Source of the DNA: CAZDCD01 sp964503885
GTDB lineage: Bacteria > Bacteroidota > Bacteroidia > Bacteroidales > UBA10428
DNA length: 64,000 nucleotides
Direction: 5' to 3'
Assembly: GCA_964503885.1 (NCBI GenBank)
Contig: CAZDCD010000004.1
Coordinates: 62,001-126,000 of the forward strand
The translations under genes were made by a program, and so were the position numbers. Under the pieces are notes generated by a model, which saw nothing but the letters and a program-made list of their open reading frames with translations, was not told where the DNA came from and searched no databases. This document shows positions 17,140-25,363 of the stretch, one piece after another (positions within the stretch are counted from its first letter, which is position 1; every line of letters starts with the position of its first letter).

Positions 17140-17147
17140 TAAATTTG
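17140..17147 (+). promoter_or_regulatory. -7 box for tRNA-Lys
   Basis: TAAATTTG matches TAnnTTTG exactly and lies 13 nt before the mature tRNA 5' end, a good distance for a tRNA promoter. No clear -33 element is seen because the palindrome and an A/T run occupy that region. Confidence 0.55.
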
Positions 17148-17160
17148 CACCTCTTAAAAC

Positions 17161-17233
17161 CGGTCCGTAGCTCAGTTGGCAGAGCACGTGACTCTTAATC
17201 ATGGGGTCGAGGGTTCGAGCCCCTCCGGACCGG
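17161..17233 (+). tRNA. tRNA-Lys (anticodon CTT)
   Basis: Acceptor CGGTCCG/CGGACCG (7 perfect pairs), D arm GCTC/GAGC, anticodon stem CGTGA/TCATG (one G-U) with loop CTCTTAA (anticodon CTT), T arm GAGGG/CCCTC around TTCGAGC, discriminator G. CCA is not encoded. Confidence 0.95.
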
Positions 17234-17240
17234 CAAAAAC

Positions 17241-17278
17241 AGAGTGAGAGTGAGCGCGAGAGCGCTCACTCTCACTCT
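17241..17278 (+). terminator. 17-bp perfect hairpin downstream of tRNA-Lys
   Basis: AGAGTGAGAGTGAGCGC pairs perfectly with 17262-17278 around a GAGA tetraloop, 7 nt after the tRNA. There is no T run afterwards, so it is either an atypical terminator or a 3'-processing/stability element of the tRNA transcript. The convergent Crp/Fnr gene ends 44 nt further on. Confidence 0.5.
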
Positions 17279-17321
17279 CCCTGTATGGGATCCGGGTATA
17301 AAGGAACTGCATATGTTGAAA

Positions 17322-17999
17322 TCATCCTTTTGAACTTATCATCAGCAACGATTTCTTATTTTCAATTTCCACGCGTTTCCCCGAACAACGTATAATGCCA
17401 TCTTTTTCAAATTCTGTCATCACACGGCTTACACTTTCACGACTCGAATCGACAAGATTTCCGAAATCAGCTTGGGTGATCGGGATACTGAAGGCATCGG
17501 AGTGATAAATCCGGTCGGCCAACTCCAGCAACACATCCGCTATTTTTCCCCTTAACTGCTTTTGTGTTCGGTTGGCACACCTGTAAAACACTTCAAGCTC
17601 ATTCCTGCATAACTCCACCATGATTTCATTAGAAAAATCGTGATTTTCCTTCAATAGAAAACGAAACGTATTCATATCAATAAAACATACTTCGGCATTT
17701 TCGACAACAGTGACCGAATATTGATTGATCTTCTCCCCTATTGTTGTCGGCAATCCCAGGTAACTGGGCGCCTGCACAATTCTTACGATCTGTTCATAAT
17801 ATGGGCCCGTAATGTGTACTTTTGCCAATCCGTCCCGCAGATAGGCAATATTTGTTGAGAAGGCGCCCTGTTTGATCAGCTGATCACCTTTACGAAATTT
17901 AACCAGAGCACAATTCATTGAAAGTTTTTCAACCTGCTCTTCATTTAATTTAGAGGCTGCCTTCGATTTTATTGCGCAAAATTTACATGCATTTTCCAT
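17322..17999 (-). CDS. Crp/Fnr-family transcriptional regulator
   Basis: 225-aa regulator with an N-terminal cyclic-nucleotide-binding-like fold (FRKGDQLIKQGAFSTNIAYLRDGLAKV) and a C-terminal HTH (ITQADFGNLVDSSRESVSRVMTEF). The recognition helix R-E-S-V-S-R keeps the Arg, Glu and Arg that contact TGTGA in CRP. Cys residues at 5, 8 and 30 (ENACKFCA, SMNCAL) are reminiscent of redox- or iron-sulfur-sensing Fnr proteins. The start at 17999 is chosen because the family begins near C-x2-C; the longer frame is probably not translated. It is divergent from the DsrE/TusA/Hdr operon and probably controls it in response to oxygen or redox state. Confidence 0.9.
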   Translation of the reverse strand: MENACKFCAIKSKAASKLNEEQVEKLSMNCALVKFRKGDQLIKQGAFSTNIAYLRDGLAKVHITGPYYEQIVRIVQAPSYLGLPTTIGEKINQYSVTVVENAEVCFIDMNTFRFLLKENHDFSNEIMVELCRNELEVFYRCANRTQKQLRGKIADVLLELADRIYHSDAFSIPITQADFGNLVDSSRESVSRVMTEFEKDGIIRCSGKRVEIENKKSLLMISSKG

Positions 18000-18016
18000 A
18001 ATGTAAAGATATGAAA

Positions 18017-18032
18017 TGTGAGTTATATCACA
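18017..18032. promoter_or_regulatory. Crp/Fnr-type operator TGTGA-N6-TCACA
   Basis: TGTGAGTTATATCACA is an exact match to the symmetric CRP-class site. It lies in the intergenic region between the Crp/Fnr gene (18 nt from its start) and the dsrE-like gene (91 nt). A further half-site TGTGA follows at 18063. The neighbouring regulator carries a recognition helix suited to this sequence, so autoregulation and control of the operon are likely. Confidence 0.72.
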
Positions 18033-18123
18033 AAATTTAATAACAAACCTCACGCAAATAAATGTGATATACATTAAAGTTTTGCGTTTATTTGTTAATT
18101 AAATAACAATAAATATTTATGAT

Positions 18124-18549
18124 ATGGAGAAGAAAAAATTGTGTCTGGCGCTGTATACAGGCAGCGTGGATAAGTTAACTGCTGCCGGGGTAATCCTAAG
18201 CGGGGCAGTAGCCGATGATATGCAGGTCGACATCTATGTACTCTTGCAGGGTGCCAGGGCATTCAGAAAAGATATCGGGGATAACCCTGATAAGCTGCAG
18301 ATGGCTGAATACCCAAATTTCAAAACCGAGTTTTTACAATCATTAAAAAATCTGAAGGTGAAAACCTGGGTTGAATTTTTTACGGAAGCCCGGGAAATAT
18401 CAGATGTCAAAATTCATATCTGCGGTCTTGCAGGTAAAGTATGGGGAGGTGAAAAACTCGATGATTTCATTGACATTGCCGACGATATTTGTGGTATTGG
18501 TGCTTACATCACCGCTGCACAGGAAGCCGATGTGAATTTGTTTATCTGA
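18124..18549 (+). CDS. DsrE/DsrF-like sulfur relay family protein
   Basis: 141-aa protein of the DsrE/DsrF/DsrH-like fold: KKKLCLALYTGSVDKLTAAGVILSGAVA, VDIYVLLQGARAF, then KIHICGLAGKVWGGE and DICGIGAYITAAQEADVNLFI. Cys residues in HICG and DICG may carry persulfide. It is first in an operon with tusA and hdr/qmo-like genes, which fits a sulfur-trafficking role. Some members of this fold are not sulfur carriers, so the exact role is inferred. Confidence 0.85.
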   Translation: MEKKKLCLALYTGSVDKLTAAGVILSGAVADDMQVDIYVLLQGARAFRKDIGDNPDKLQMAEYPNFKTEFLQSLKNLKVKTWVEFFTEAREISDVKIHICGLAGKVWGGEKLDDFIDIADDICGIGAYITAAQEADVNLFI

Positions 18550-18591
18550 ACAATGTAGTTCGTTATTTATCAACAGTTAAAACATGAAATC

Positions 18592-18843
18592 ATGACAACA
18601 AATGACTTAAAGAGCATAAGTGTAACGAAATCTGTCGATGCCAGAGGCACGGCCTGTCCCGGACCTTTGCTTGAAGCAAAGAAAGCCGTTGGCACCATTA
18701 AATCCGGAGAAATTATGGAGGTATTGTCTTCTGATGAAGGTACAAAAACCGATGTTCCCAAATGGTGTACCAAACAAGGGCATGAATACCTCGGAACTAT
18801 TGATGAAAATGGTTACCACAGGATCTTCATGAGGAAGAAGTAA
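18592..18843 (+). CDS. tusA: TusA/SirA-like sulfur carrier protein
   Basis: 83-aa protein with the family motif RGTACPGPLLEAKKAV. C22 of CPGP is the sulfur-accepting Cys. The fold continues with SGEIMEVLSSDEGTKTDVPKWC and ends in GYHRIFMRKK. It lies 42 nt after the dsrE-like gene. In sulfur oxidisers with sHdr, TusA hands persulfide sulfur to the Hdr-like complex; a similar donor role is proposed here. Confidence 0.92.
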   Translation: MTTNDLKSISVTKSVDARGTACPGPLLEAKKAVGTIKSGEIMEVLSSDEGTKTDVPKWCTKQGHEYLGTIDENGYHRIFMRKK

Positions 18844-18861
18844 TGCAATAGAAAGGCAGGC

Positions 18862-19260
18862 ATGAACACCACAAGCGCCAGAATTTTGGTTTTTTCAACC
18901 GAAAAAATATCCGATCCCGCTATTGACATGGCGGGATTACTCAAATTGCATTATCCGCCGACTGTATACACTATATCAGTCCAATGTTCGGGCAGCATAA
19001 AGCCACGCTGGATCATGCATGCTTTTGAAAAGGGTTTCGACGGGGTTTTTATAGCTGCCGATGGCAGCGATTGTCCCTATGGTGAATCGTGTACCGAAAA
19101 AACAGGTCAGTTGGTGCAGCGCACACATGAACTGATGAGGGAACAGACCATCGAACCGGCACGCCTCAGAATGGCTGCAATTTGTTCAGTGTGTAGCGAA
19201 TCATTTGTAAAACAGATGAAAACTTTTAATGAGTATTTTCTCAAACAGTCAACGAGTTGA
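18862..19260 (+). CDS. MvhD/FlpD-like iron-sulfur electron-transfer subunit
   Basis: 132-aa stand-alone MvhD domain. Such domains pass electrons, via an iron-sulfur cluster, to HdrA. Cys positions fit the family: VQCSGSI (about 40), DCPYGESC (about 75-81) and AICSVC (about 113-116). In QmoB of sulfate reducers this domain is fused to the C-terminus of an HdrA-type protein; here it is a separate gene directly upstream of two HdrA-type genes, its stop codon falling 2 nt before the next ATG. Confidence 0.85.
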   Translation: MNTTSARILVFSTEKISDPAIDMAGLLKLHYPPTVYTISVQCSGSIKPRWIMHAFEKGFDGVFIAADGSDCPYGESCTEKTGQLVQRTHELMREQTIEPARLRMAAICSVCSESFVKQMKTFNEYFLKQSTS

Positions 19261-19262
19261 AT

Positions 19263-20564
19263 ATGCGCGGAGGAATGAAAGACTTTTCTTATGATGTACT
19301 TGTTATCGGCGGTGGTATTGCGGGAGGCGAAGCAGCACTGAATATTGCCAACAACGGGTTTAGCGTATTGATCGTTGAAAAAGACCTGTCCATTGGTGGT
19401 AAGATGATCCTCCTTAGCAAAGTATTTCCTACCCTGGATTGTTCTGCATGCATCACAACACCTAAGGTCTCGGAAATTTCAAGACATCCCGGAATAACGA
19501 TATTCACGGAAAGTGAAATAGAAAACATAGTACAAACAGGTGAAAAAAACTTTAAAGCCACGGTGGTTAGAAGACCGCGTTATGTCGATGTTAACGACTG
19601 TACGGGTTGTCAGTTGTGCGAAGAGGCATGTCCCGTTCTTGTGCCCGATGAGTATCAGTACAGCCTGGTAGGCCGCAAAGCAGCGTATATCCCTTTCAGC
19701 ATTGCAAGCCCCAGGGCAGCAGCAATTGATATTGATAATTGTACCCTTTGCGGTGCATGTGAAAAAGTCTGCCCTACCAAATGCATTGATTTTACACAGG
19801 AAACCGAAGAATATCTGATCAGCGTAAAATCAATTGTCATTGCCACAGGATTTACACTATTCGATCCGTTATTAATGCCGCGTTATGGATATGGGAAGTA
19901 TAAGAATATTATCACTTCAATGCAGATGGAACGCCAGCTGGCGCCTACACGTCCGTTCAACACTATTTTGCGGCCCGGCGACGGAAAAGTCCCGGATAAA
20001 ATTGCATATGTGCTTTGTACAGGTTCCAGAGATGAGACAGTCGGAAATCCCATTTGTTCACAGATATGTTGCATGTATTCGGTAAAACAGGCGCAGTTGC
20101 TGATGGGTGCCCTTCCAATGGCTGATGTAACCATTTATTATTTAAATATCAGGTCGTTTGGTAAAGGCTTTGAAGAGTTTTATATCCAGGCAAAGGGAAT
20201 GGGCGTAAACTTCATCAAAGGTAAGATCGGCAAGATCACTGAACAAGAAAATGGCGACCTCACTTTACGATATGAAGATATCAATGAGAATGTGGTGATG
20301 GAAACCGAACACGATCTCGTGGTATTGTCAGTGGGTGTTCTGCCCAATAACGATGTTACGGGTTATTTTACCAACGGACAGTTGCAGCTCGACCCCTATC
20401 GGTTTATTCATCAGCCGGAGCTGCTTTCGAGTCCTGCCAAAACCAGCATCGAAGGGGTATTCGTTGCGGGAACGGCATCAGGCCCCATGGATATCCCTGA
20501 TTCGATCTTATCGGCAGGAGCGGCATCTTCAGAAGCAATCAGTTATTTAGTACACGAAAAATGA
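19263..20564 (+). CDS. HdrA/QmoA-like FAD iron-sulfur oxidoreductase subunit
   Basis: Short HdrA-type flavoprotein (433 aa) of QmoA size. FAD motif YDVLVIGGGIAGGEAAL at the N-terminus, then TLDCSACITTPK, ferredoxin-type clusters CTGCQLCEEACP (about 118-129) and CTLCGACEKVCP (about 160-171), a second nucleotide-binding segment, and GVFVAGTASGPMDIPDSI at the FAD-closing end. It should accept or bifurcate electrons in a soluble complex with the next gene product. The frame opens at TTG 19257; ATG 19263 (or 19275) is more likely. It overlaps the next gene by 4 nt (ATGA). Confidence 0.93.
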   Translation: MRGGMKDFSYDVLVIGGGIAGGEAALNIANNGFSVLIVEKDLSIGGKMILLSKVFPTLDCSACITTPKVSEISRHPGITIFTESEIENIVQTGEKNFKATVVRRPRYVDVNDCTGCQLCEEACPVLVPDEYQYSLVGRKAAYIPFSIASPRAAAIDIDNCTLCGACEKVCPTKCIDFTQETEEYLISVKSIVIATGFTLFDPLLMPRYGYGKYKNIITSMQMERQLAPTRPFNTILRPGDGKVPDKIAYVLCTGSRDETVGNPICSQICCMYSVKQAQLLMGALPMADVTIYYLNIRSFGKGFEEFYIQAKGMGVNFIKGKIGKITEQENGDLTLRYEDINENVVMETEHDLVVLSVGVLPNNDVTGYFTNGQLQLDPYRFIHQPELLSSPAKTSIEGVFVAGTASGPMDIPDSILSAGAASSEAISYLVHEK

Positions 20565-22492
20565 ACCATAAAATAGGCGTATATATCTGTCATTGTGGTG
20601 GCAACATCTCCGATTATGTGGATGTCGAAAAGGTAAGGCAGTCGGTTGAATACGAAAGTGGCGTACTTTTTGCAAAAACTACCGTTTTTGCATGCAGTGA
20701 TTCGAATCAGAAAGAGATGGTGGATGACATCAGGAGCAAAAAGCTGGACGGTGTTATCGTGGCCTCCTGTTCCCCTAAGCTTCATCTCACTACCTTCAGA
20801 GCCGTAATGGAAAGAGGCGGGCTGAATAAATACAAGTTTGTGCCTGCCAATATTCGTGAACAGGCATCCTGGGCCCACTCCGACAATAAACCGGGAGCTA
20901 CCGAAAAAGCTTGTCATCTTGTAAAAGCTGCCCTTGCAAAAGTCCGATTTGCCGAACCGCTTGAACCTGTGAGAATTCAATCAAAAAAGGCGGTAGCGGT
21001 TATCGGCGGAGGAGTTGCAGGTATGAGGGCTGCTCTTGAACTATCGGATATGGGATGCCCGGTTACCCTGATAGAAAAGGAGCCCTTTTTAGGCGGCAGG
21101 ATCGTACAGTGGGGCAAGCTGTTTCCTACTGATGAAACCGGGGAAGAACTAACTGCCCGGTTATACAGCGAACTGGTCAAACGCACTAACATCCGGATAC
21201 TTACCCGTGCTGAAGTCATTGCCAGTTCCGGAAGTATTGGCGACTTTAAACTAAAGATCAATCGTACACCACGGTACGTCAGAAAAAATGGCGAAAGTCA
21301 GACACTCCTCAAAGCTATTGATGCCTGTCCGGTTAACGTACCCGAACCATTTGATTTTAACCTGACCAATCGAAAAGCACTTTACACAAGTCGCCCCGGC
21401 GAGTATCCGGGAGTTCCGGTAATTGATATAAAAAACTGTAACCGCTGCAATGTATGCCAGGATATCTGTGAGGCGATCGATTTCTCGCAAAAAGAGGAAC
21501 TGATCGAAGTCAATGTAGGTTCTGTACTTATGGCAACAGGTTTCGACCCGTATACTCCGCAGGAGGGTGAATTCGGTTTTGGCCGGTTTGATAATGTGAT
21601 CACCCTGCCGCAATTCAGGCGATTGATCGCATCAGACGGCAAGCTGCTATTGTATAAAGAAAAAACGATAACGTATATTGCTTACATTTACTGTGTCGGC
21701 AGCCGGCAGACCGCGGGGGAAAATACATATTGTTCGAGGTATTGCTGTACTTCAGCCATTCACACAGCCCTGCTTGCTAAGAAAAAATACGAAAATATCT
21801 ACAATTACCACTTTACAAGAGGAATCAGAACTTATGGCAAACAGGAGTTGCTATATAACGAAGCTTCCAAAGGTGGTGATATTTTTCTTCAATCCTATGA
21901 AGATGACCTTCCGGTTGTTATCCGGGAGGGTGAAAAAACCATAGTCAAAGTGCATGATATTCTTACAGGAAAAAGGGAAATTGCCGTGGAAGCCGACCTT
22001 GTGGTGCTGGTAACAGGAATGGAGCCCCGGGCTGACAGTACCATGGGTACGATATTTAAATTGCCCCTGGGCAGAGATCATTTCTTTAATGAAATACATA
22101 TGAAGCTTCGTCCGGTTGAAACAGTGACCGACGGGATTACCATAGCCGGAACGTGCCAGGGTCCTAAAAATATAACGGAATCGTTGAATTCGGCCCTTTC
22201 GGCCGCAGTAAAGTCATTCTCCTATGTAAGCAAGGGAATGCTTGAACTTGAACCGATTATTGCCCGTATTGACAAGAATAATTGCACCTGGTGCGGTGCC
22301 TGTGCCGATGCCTGCCCTTTCGATGCGATCGGGAAGACTGGAAAGGCCACAAAAGAAATTGCTGTGATCAACAATGCGGTATGCAAAGGTTGTGGAATGT
22401 GCCTGCCCGTTTGTGAGGCAAATGCCATTGATCTTGTTGCCTGTTCGGACAGGGAAATAGAAAGCATGATCGATGCTTTGGCCGGTAGCTGA
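20561..22492 (+). CDS. HdrA/QmoB-like FAD iron-sulfur oxidoreductase subunit
   Basis: 643-aa full-length HdrA-type protein. The N-terminal domain has YICHCGGNISDYVDV and ASCSPKLHLTTFR. FAD motif VAVIGGGVAGMRAAL is near 148. The first internal ferredoxin site is degenerate (AIDACPVNVPEP, one Cys), the second reads CNRCNVCQDIC, and two C-terminal clusters are CTWCGACADACP and CKGCGMCLPVCE. It lacks the MvhD domain that QmoB normally carries; that part is encoded three genes upstream in the same operon. It probably pairs with the shorter HdrA-like protein in a cytoplasmic module docked to the membrane subunit. Confidence 0.92.
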   Translation: MNHKIGVYICHCGGNISDYVDVEKVRQSVEYESGVLFAKTTVFACSDSNQKEMVDDIRSKKLDGVIVASCSPKLHLTTFRAVMERGGLNKYKFVPANIREQASWAHSDNKPGATEKACHLVKAALAKVRFAEPLEPVRIQSKKAVAVIGGGVAGMRAALELSDMGCPVTLIEKEPFLGGRIVQWGKLFPTDETGEELTARLYSELVKRTNIRILTRAEVIASSGSIGDFKLKINRTPRYVRKNGESQTLLKAIDACPVNVPEPFDFNLTNRKALYTSRPGEYPGVPVIDIKNCNRCNVCQDICEAIDFSQKEELIEVNVGSVLMATGFDPYTPQEGEFGFGRFDNVITLPQFRRLIASDGKLLLYKEKTITYIAYIYCVGSRQTAGENTYCSRYCCTSAIHTALLAKKKYENIYNYHFTRGIRTYGKQELLYNEASKGGDIFLQSYEDDLPVVIREGEKTIVKVHDILTGKREIAVEADLVVLVTGMEPRADSTMGTIFKLPLGRDHFFNEIHMKLRPVETVTDGITIAGTCQGPKNITESLNSALSAAVKSFSYVSKGMLELEPIIARIDKNNCTWCGACADACPFDAIGKTGKATKEIAVINNAVCKGCGMCLPVCEANAIDLVACSDREIESMIDALAGS

Positions 22493-22534
22493 ATTCAGGA
22501 AAAATTGTTTCACGTATTTTAATGACTATGTGAT

Positions 22535-22813
22535 ATGGAAACCGAGAAAGGAAAAACCTTTAAATATCTTCGGGAAAAACGGGAAGTTTCCCGGGATGCC
22601 AAAGACAGGCAGAAACAATATGCAACAATAAAAAAAGCAATTGTTGATGCACTTAAGGAACGTGATCTGACCATAGAAGAACTAACCCGGAAGCTCAATA
22701 TTCCAAGACACGAAGTGGTGTATTACCTGATGTCACTCGCAAAATACGGTTATGTAAAAACCGGTACAGTAGATGATATGGATGAATATTACAACTATAC
22801 GATCAAAAAATAA
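22535..22813 (+). CDS. Small winged-helix protein in the qmo/hdr operon
   Basis: 92-aa protein with a basic, charged N-terminal helix (KYLREKREVSRDAKDRQKQY) and a winged helix-turn-helix (LTIEELTRKLNIPRHEVVYYLMSLAKYGYVKTG). It sits between the qmoB-like and qmoC-like genes; its stop TAA overlaps the next ATG by 1 nt, so translation is coupled. It may be a local regulator or a structural subunit of the complex that borrowed this fold. Confidence 0.75.
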   Translation: METEKGKTFKYLREKREVSRDAKDRQKQYATIKKAIVDALKERDLTIEELTRKLNIPRHEVVYYLMSLAKYGYVKTGTVDDMDEYYNYTIKK

Positions 22814-23853
22814 TGACCGCGATAAATCCCGCATTTGGAAAAGAATTGGCAACATTTGGAGCAGTTGACTTAAATGCCTGTTATAACTGCGGCAATTGCA
22901 CAGCAGTTTGTGAGCTCGCCGACGAAAAAAATTCGTTTCCCAGAGAGATGGTACGTTTTAGCGTATTAGGACTGGAAGATGATATCAAATCTTCACTTAA
23001 GCCCTGGCTTTGTTATTATTGCGGTGATTGCTCCACGTTATGTCCTCAGACAGCAAATCCGGCCGAATTAATGATGACATTGAGAAGATGGCTGACTTCA
23101 AAATACGACTGGACCAGGTTCTCCGGCCTATTGTACCGGTCCCTTCCGTTAAGCATTATAGCTTTTATTATCACGGCCGTAGGGGTAATCGTGTTTAGCA
23201 GCCATGCGCGATTTGAACTGAAGACGATCATGCAGCAGGGACATTATTTTGAAATGATTGCTATTGCCCTGGTTTTTGGCGCTATTCTCCTTCCGAATGT
23301 AATCCGCATGTGGTGGTATGTTATTCAAAAACCAGGAATAAGACCTTCGTTTATGGCTTATTTAAAAGGATTCAGTGAGCTCATCATCCAGATGTTTACT
23401 CAAAAAAGGGTATTGGGATGTGATGACAACCAACTGAGGTGGTTTGAGCATTTTATTCTGGTAATCGGATACCTGGCTTTGCTTTTTACAACAGTATTTC
23501 TTGATTGGTTTGCTACCGGAAGCCTATTCGTAATTGCACTCGGATACATTGAAAGTATGATTGTATTTATCGTAACATTTGATTTTATGATACAACGGAT
23601 CAAAAAAAACAAAGAGGTCAGCAAATTTTCGCTATCTTCTGACTGGTTTTTCGTGATATGGTTGTTTTTAATGGGACTTACCGCATTTCTCGTCCGTCTG
23701 TTTATAGATACAAATTTAATTGAAACCAATAGTTGGATATATCTGATTCATCTGACTATTCTTGCACAATGGGCATTGATCATAGTACCATTCGGAAAAT
23801 GGACGCATTTTCTTTACCGGTCGTTTGCAATGTATTTCGAGAAGATCAGGTGA
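22813..23853 (+). CDS. QmoC-like HdrC/HdrE fusion: iron-sulfur membrane subunit
   Basis: 346-aa protein. The N-terminal HdrC part binds two [4Fe-4S] clusters: C23/C26/C29/C33 (ACYNCGNCTAVCE) and C67/C70/C73/C77 (LCYYCGDCSTLCP). The C-terminal part has about six membrane helices (near 108-128, 145-165, 210-232, 235-255, 278-296, 305-325), like a NarI/HdrE cytochrome b subunit. His residues in HFILVIGY and LIHLTILAQW are candidate haem ligands. It should link the cytoplasmic Hdr-like subunits to menaquinone. It is the last gene of the operon; 107 nt without a gene follow. Confidence 0.9.
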   Translation: MTAINPAFGKELATFGAVDLNACYNCGNCTAVCELADEKNSFPREMVRFSVLGLEDDIKSSLKPWLCYYCGDCSTLCPQTANPAELMMTLRRWLTSKYDWTRFSGLLYRSLPLSIIAFIITAVGVIVFSSHARFELKTIMQQGHYFEMIAIALVFGAILLPNVIRMWWYVIQKPGIRPSFMAYLKGFSELIIQMFTQKRVLGCDDNQLRWFEHFILVIGYLALLFTTVFLDWFATGSLFVIALGYIESMIVFIVTFDFMIQRIKKNKEVSKFSLSSDWFFVIWLFLMGLTAFLVRLFIDTNLIETNSWIYLIHLTILAQWALIIVPFGKWTHFLYRSFAMYFEKIR

Positions 23854-23960
23854 CATGATGGAATGGGCGGAATAATAAATAGCCGGGTTTATGCAATCAT
23901 TTACGGAATAACACTAAAGAAATTTGATTTCCACGTTGATTCAACATGGTAAAAATCGAA

Positions 23961-24320
23961 TCATTCCGTATACCCGATCAATTCCTGCTGCAATTCCACT
24001 ACCTTTTTATCCGACGAATCAGATTCCATAATGAGCAGGCTGCATGCCAGGGCCGATAGTTTCCAATCTTTCACGATCACATTGCTCAGGGATCTGAAAA
24101 GCAGTTTGAAGTGATCACGTGCGGGTATATGTGCCATTTTGCATACTGTAATGGCCTTACGAAGCGTAAATTCAAAATCTTTTTCAAAGGATTTTCCAAG
24201 AAGTGCCATCAGATCGCTTGCATAGAACCTGCATTCCCTGTTCTTCAATGCTTCTCTGAACTCACCGATAAACGGACTTATGTGTTCATACTGATCATAT
24301 TGCACTACCATATATGTCAT
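23961..24320 (-). CDS. Conserved helical protein downstream of dnaJ
   Basis: 119-aa, almost entirely alpha-helical by eye (FIGEFREALKNRECRFYASDLMALLGKSFEKDF, ALACSLLIMESDSSDKKVVEL). No motif is recognised. It follows the DnaJ/CbpA-type gene on the same strand with a 22-nt gap, the position occupied by the modulator cbpM in many genomes, but it does not look like the MerR-type CbpM. Internal starts at residue 4 are possible. Confidence 0.6.
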   Translation of the reverse strand: MTYMVVQYDQYEHISPFIGEFREALKNRECRFYASDLMALLGKSFEKDFEFTLRKAITVCKMAHIPARDHFKLLFRSLSNVIVKDWKLSALACSLLIMESDSSDKKVVELQQELIGYTE

Positions 24321-24342
24321 ACTATCGGATTGTATGTAATTT

Positions 24343-25272
24343 TTATGCCGACATTTCTTTCAATCTTTTGAAAAGTTCGGTCTCTTCTGCCGTGAGATTC
24401 TCCGGAATGACCACGTTCAGCCTTACAAGCAGGTCACCGTATTCGTTTTTTTTACCGTACACCGGCATCCCTTTGCCCTTCAGCCTTAAAAGCTTTCCGT
24501 TCTGAGTTCCTTTCGGTACCGGAACATTCACCCTGCCCGTAAATGTTTCAACCTGAATCTTACCGCCAAGAACAGCCGTATAAAGATCAACCCTGATTTC
24601 CCTGATCAGGTCATTGCCTTTCACAGAATAGGTTGGATCCGGACGTACCCTGATCTTTAAATATATATCACCCTGCTGCCCGCCATCCTGAGCCGGTCCG
24701 CCTTTTCCTTTTATTCTGAGTTCCTGTCCGTCGTATGTGCCCGGTTTTATGTTTATTCTCAATTTACTGCCGTTCACATTCAATATTCCCGAAGTGCCAT
24801 GGTAGGCCTGGACCAGGGTTATTTCCATTTGAGCTTGCAGATCCCGGCCTTTGTATGCAGGTTGTCGCCCGGATCCTCCAAAATCTTGTCCCATACCGCC
24901 GAAGAATGCATTAAAAAAGTCAGAAAAACCACCTTCGCTGCCGAACAAATCGTTGACATTCCCTTCGAAATGGTAGGTTCTTCCCCCGGTACCCCTGCCG
25001 GTTTGAAAATCTCGATAACCACCCTGTCCTGCCCCGGCATTCTCATACTGTTTCCAGTTTGCCCCAAGCTGATCGTATTTTTTTCGTTTTTCCGGATCTT
25101 TAAGTACCTCATATGCTTCACTGATCTCCTTGAACCTTTCCTCTGATTTATTATTTCCCGGGTTTTTATCCGGATGGTACTTAACAGCAAGTTTCCTGTA
25201 GGCTTTTTTTACCTCATCCTGATTTGCATTTTTTGATATGCCCAATATGCTGTAATAATCTTTGTACTCCAT
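24343..25272 (-). CDS. cbpA: DnaJ-family co-chaperone, CbpA type
   Basis: 309-aa type II J-protein. The J domain (1-68) has the HPD tripeptide at 33-35 (KYHPDKNPG) and stimulates a partner Hsp70 ATPase. A Gly/Phe-rich linker (75-135) follows, then two C-terminal beta domains (KLRINIKPGTYDGQELRIKGKG and GKIQVETFTGRVNVPVPKGT). There is no zinc-finger domain, which separates it from DnaJ itself. The length is normal for CbpA. An unrelated small gene follows. Confidence 0.93.
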   Translation of the reverse strand: MEYKDYYSILGISKNANQDEVKKAYRKLAVKYHPDKNPGNNKSEERFKEISEAYEVLKDPEKRKKYDQLGANWKQYENAGAGQGGYRDFQTGRGTGGRTYHFEGNVNDLFGSEGGFSDFFNAFFGGMGQDFGGSGRQPAYKGRDLQAQMEITLVQAYHGTSGILNVNGSKLRINIKPGTYDGQELRIKGKGGPAQDGGQQGDIYLKIRVRPDPTYSVKGNDLIREIRVDLYTAVLGGKIQVETFTGRVNVPVPKGTQNGKLLRLKGKGMPVYGKKNEYGDLLVRLNVVIPENLTAEETELFKRLKEMSA

Positions 25273-25363
25273 TTGTCAATTCAATACTGATAAGGGATCA
25301 CGGGTATGAATCCCCAAAGCAAGATTTGGAAACTTATTCCGCAGCAAGCTACGGGGAACCGAT

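Noticed and set aside
20561..22492. Possible HdrB or a complete sHdr system
   Set aside because: No CCG-domain (HdrB) protein is encoded anywhere in the cluster; the order fits Qmo better.
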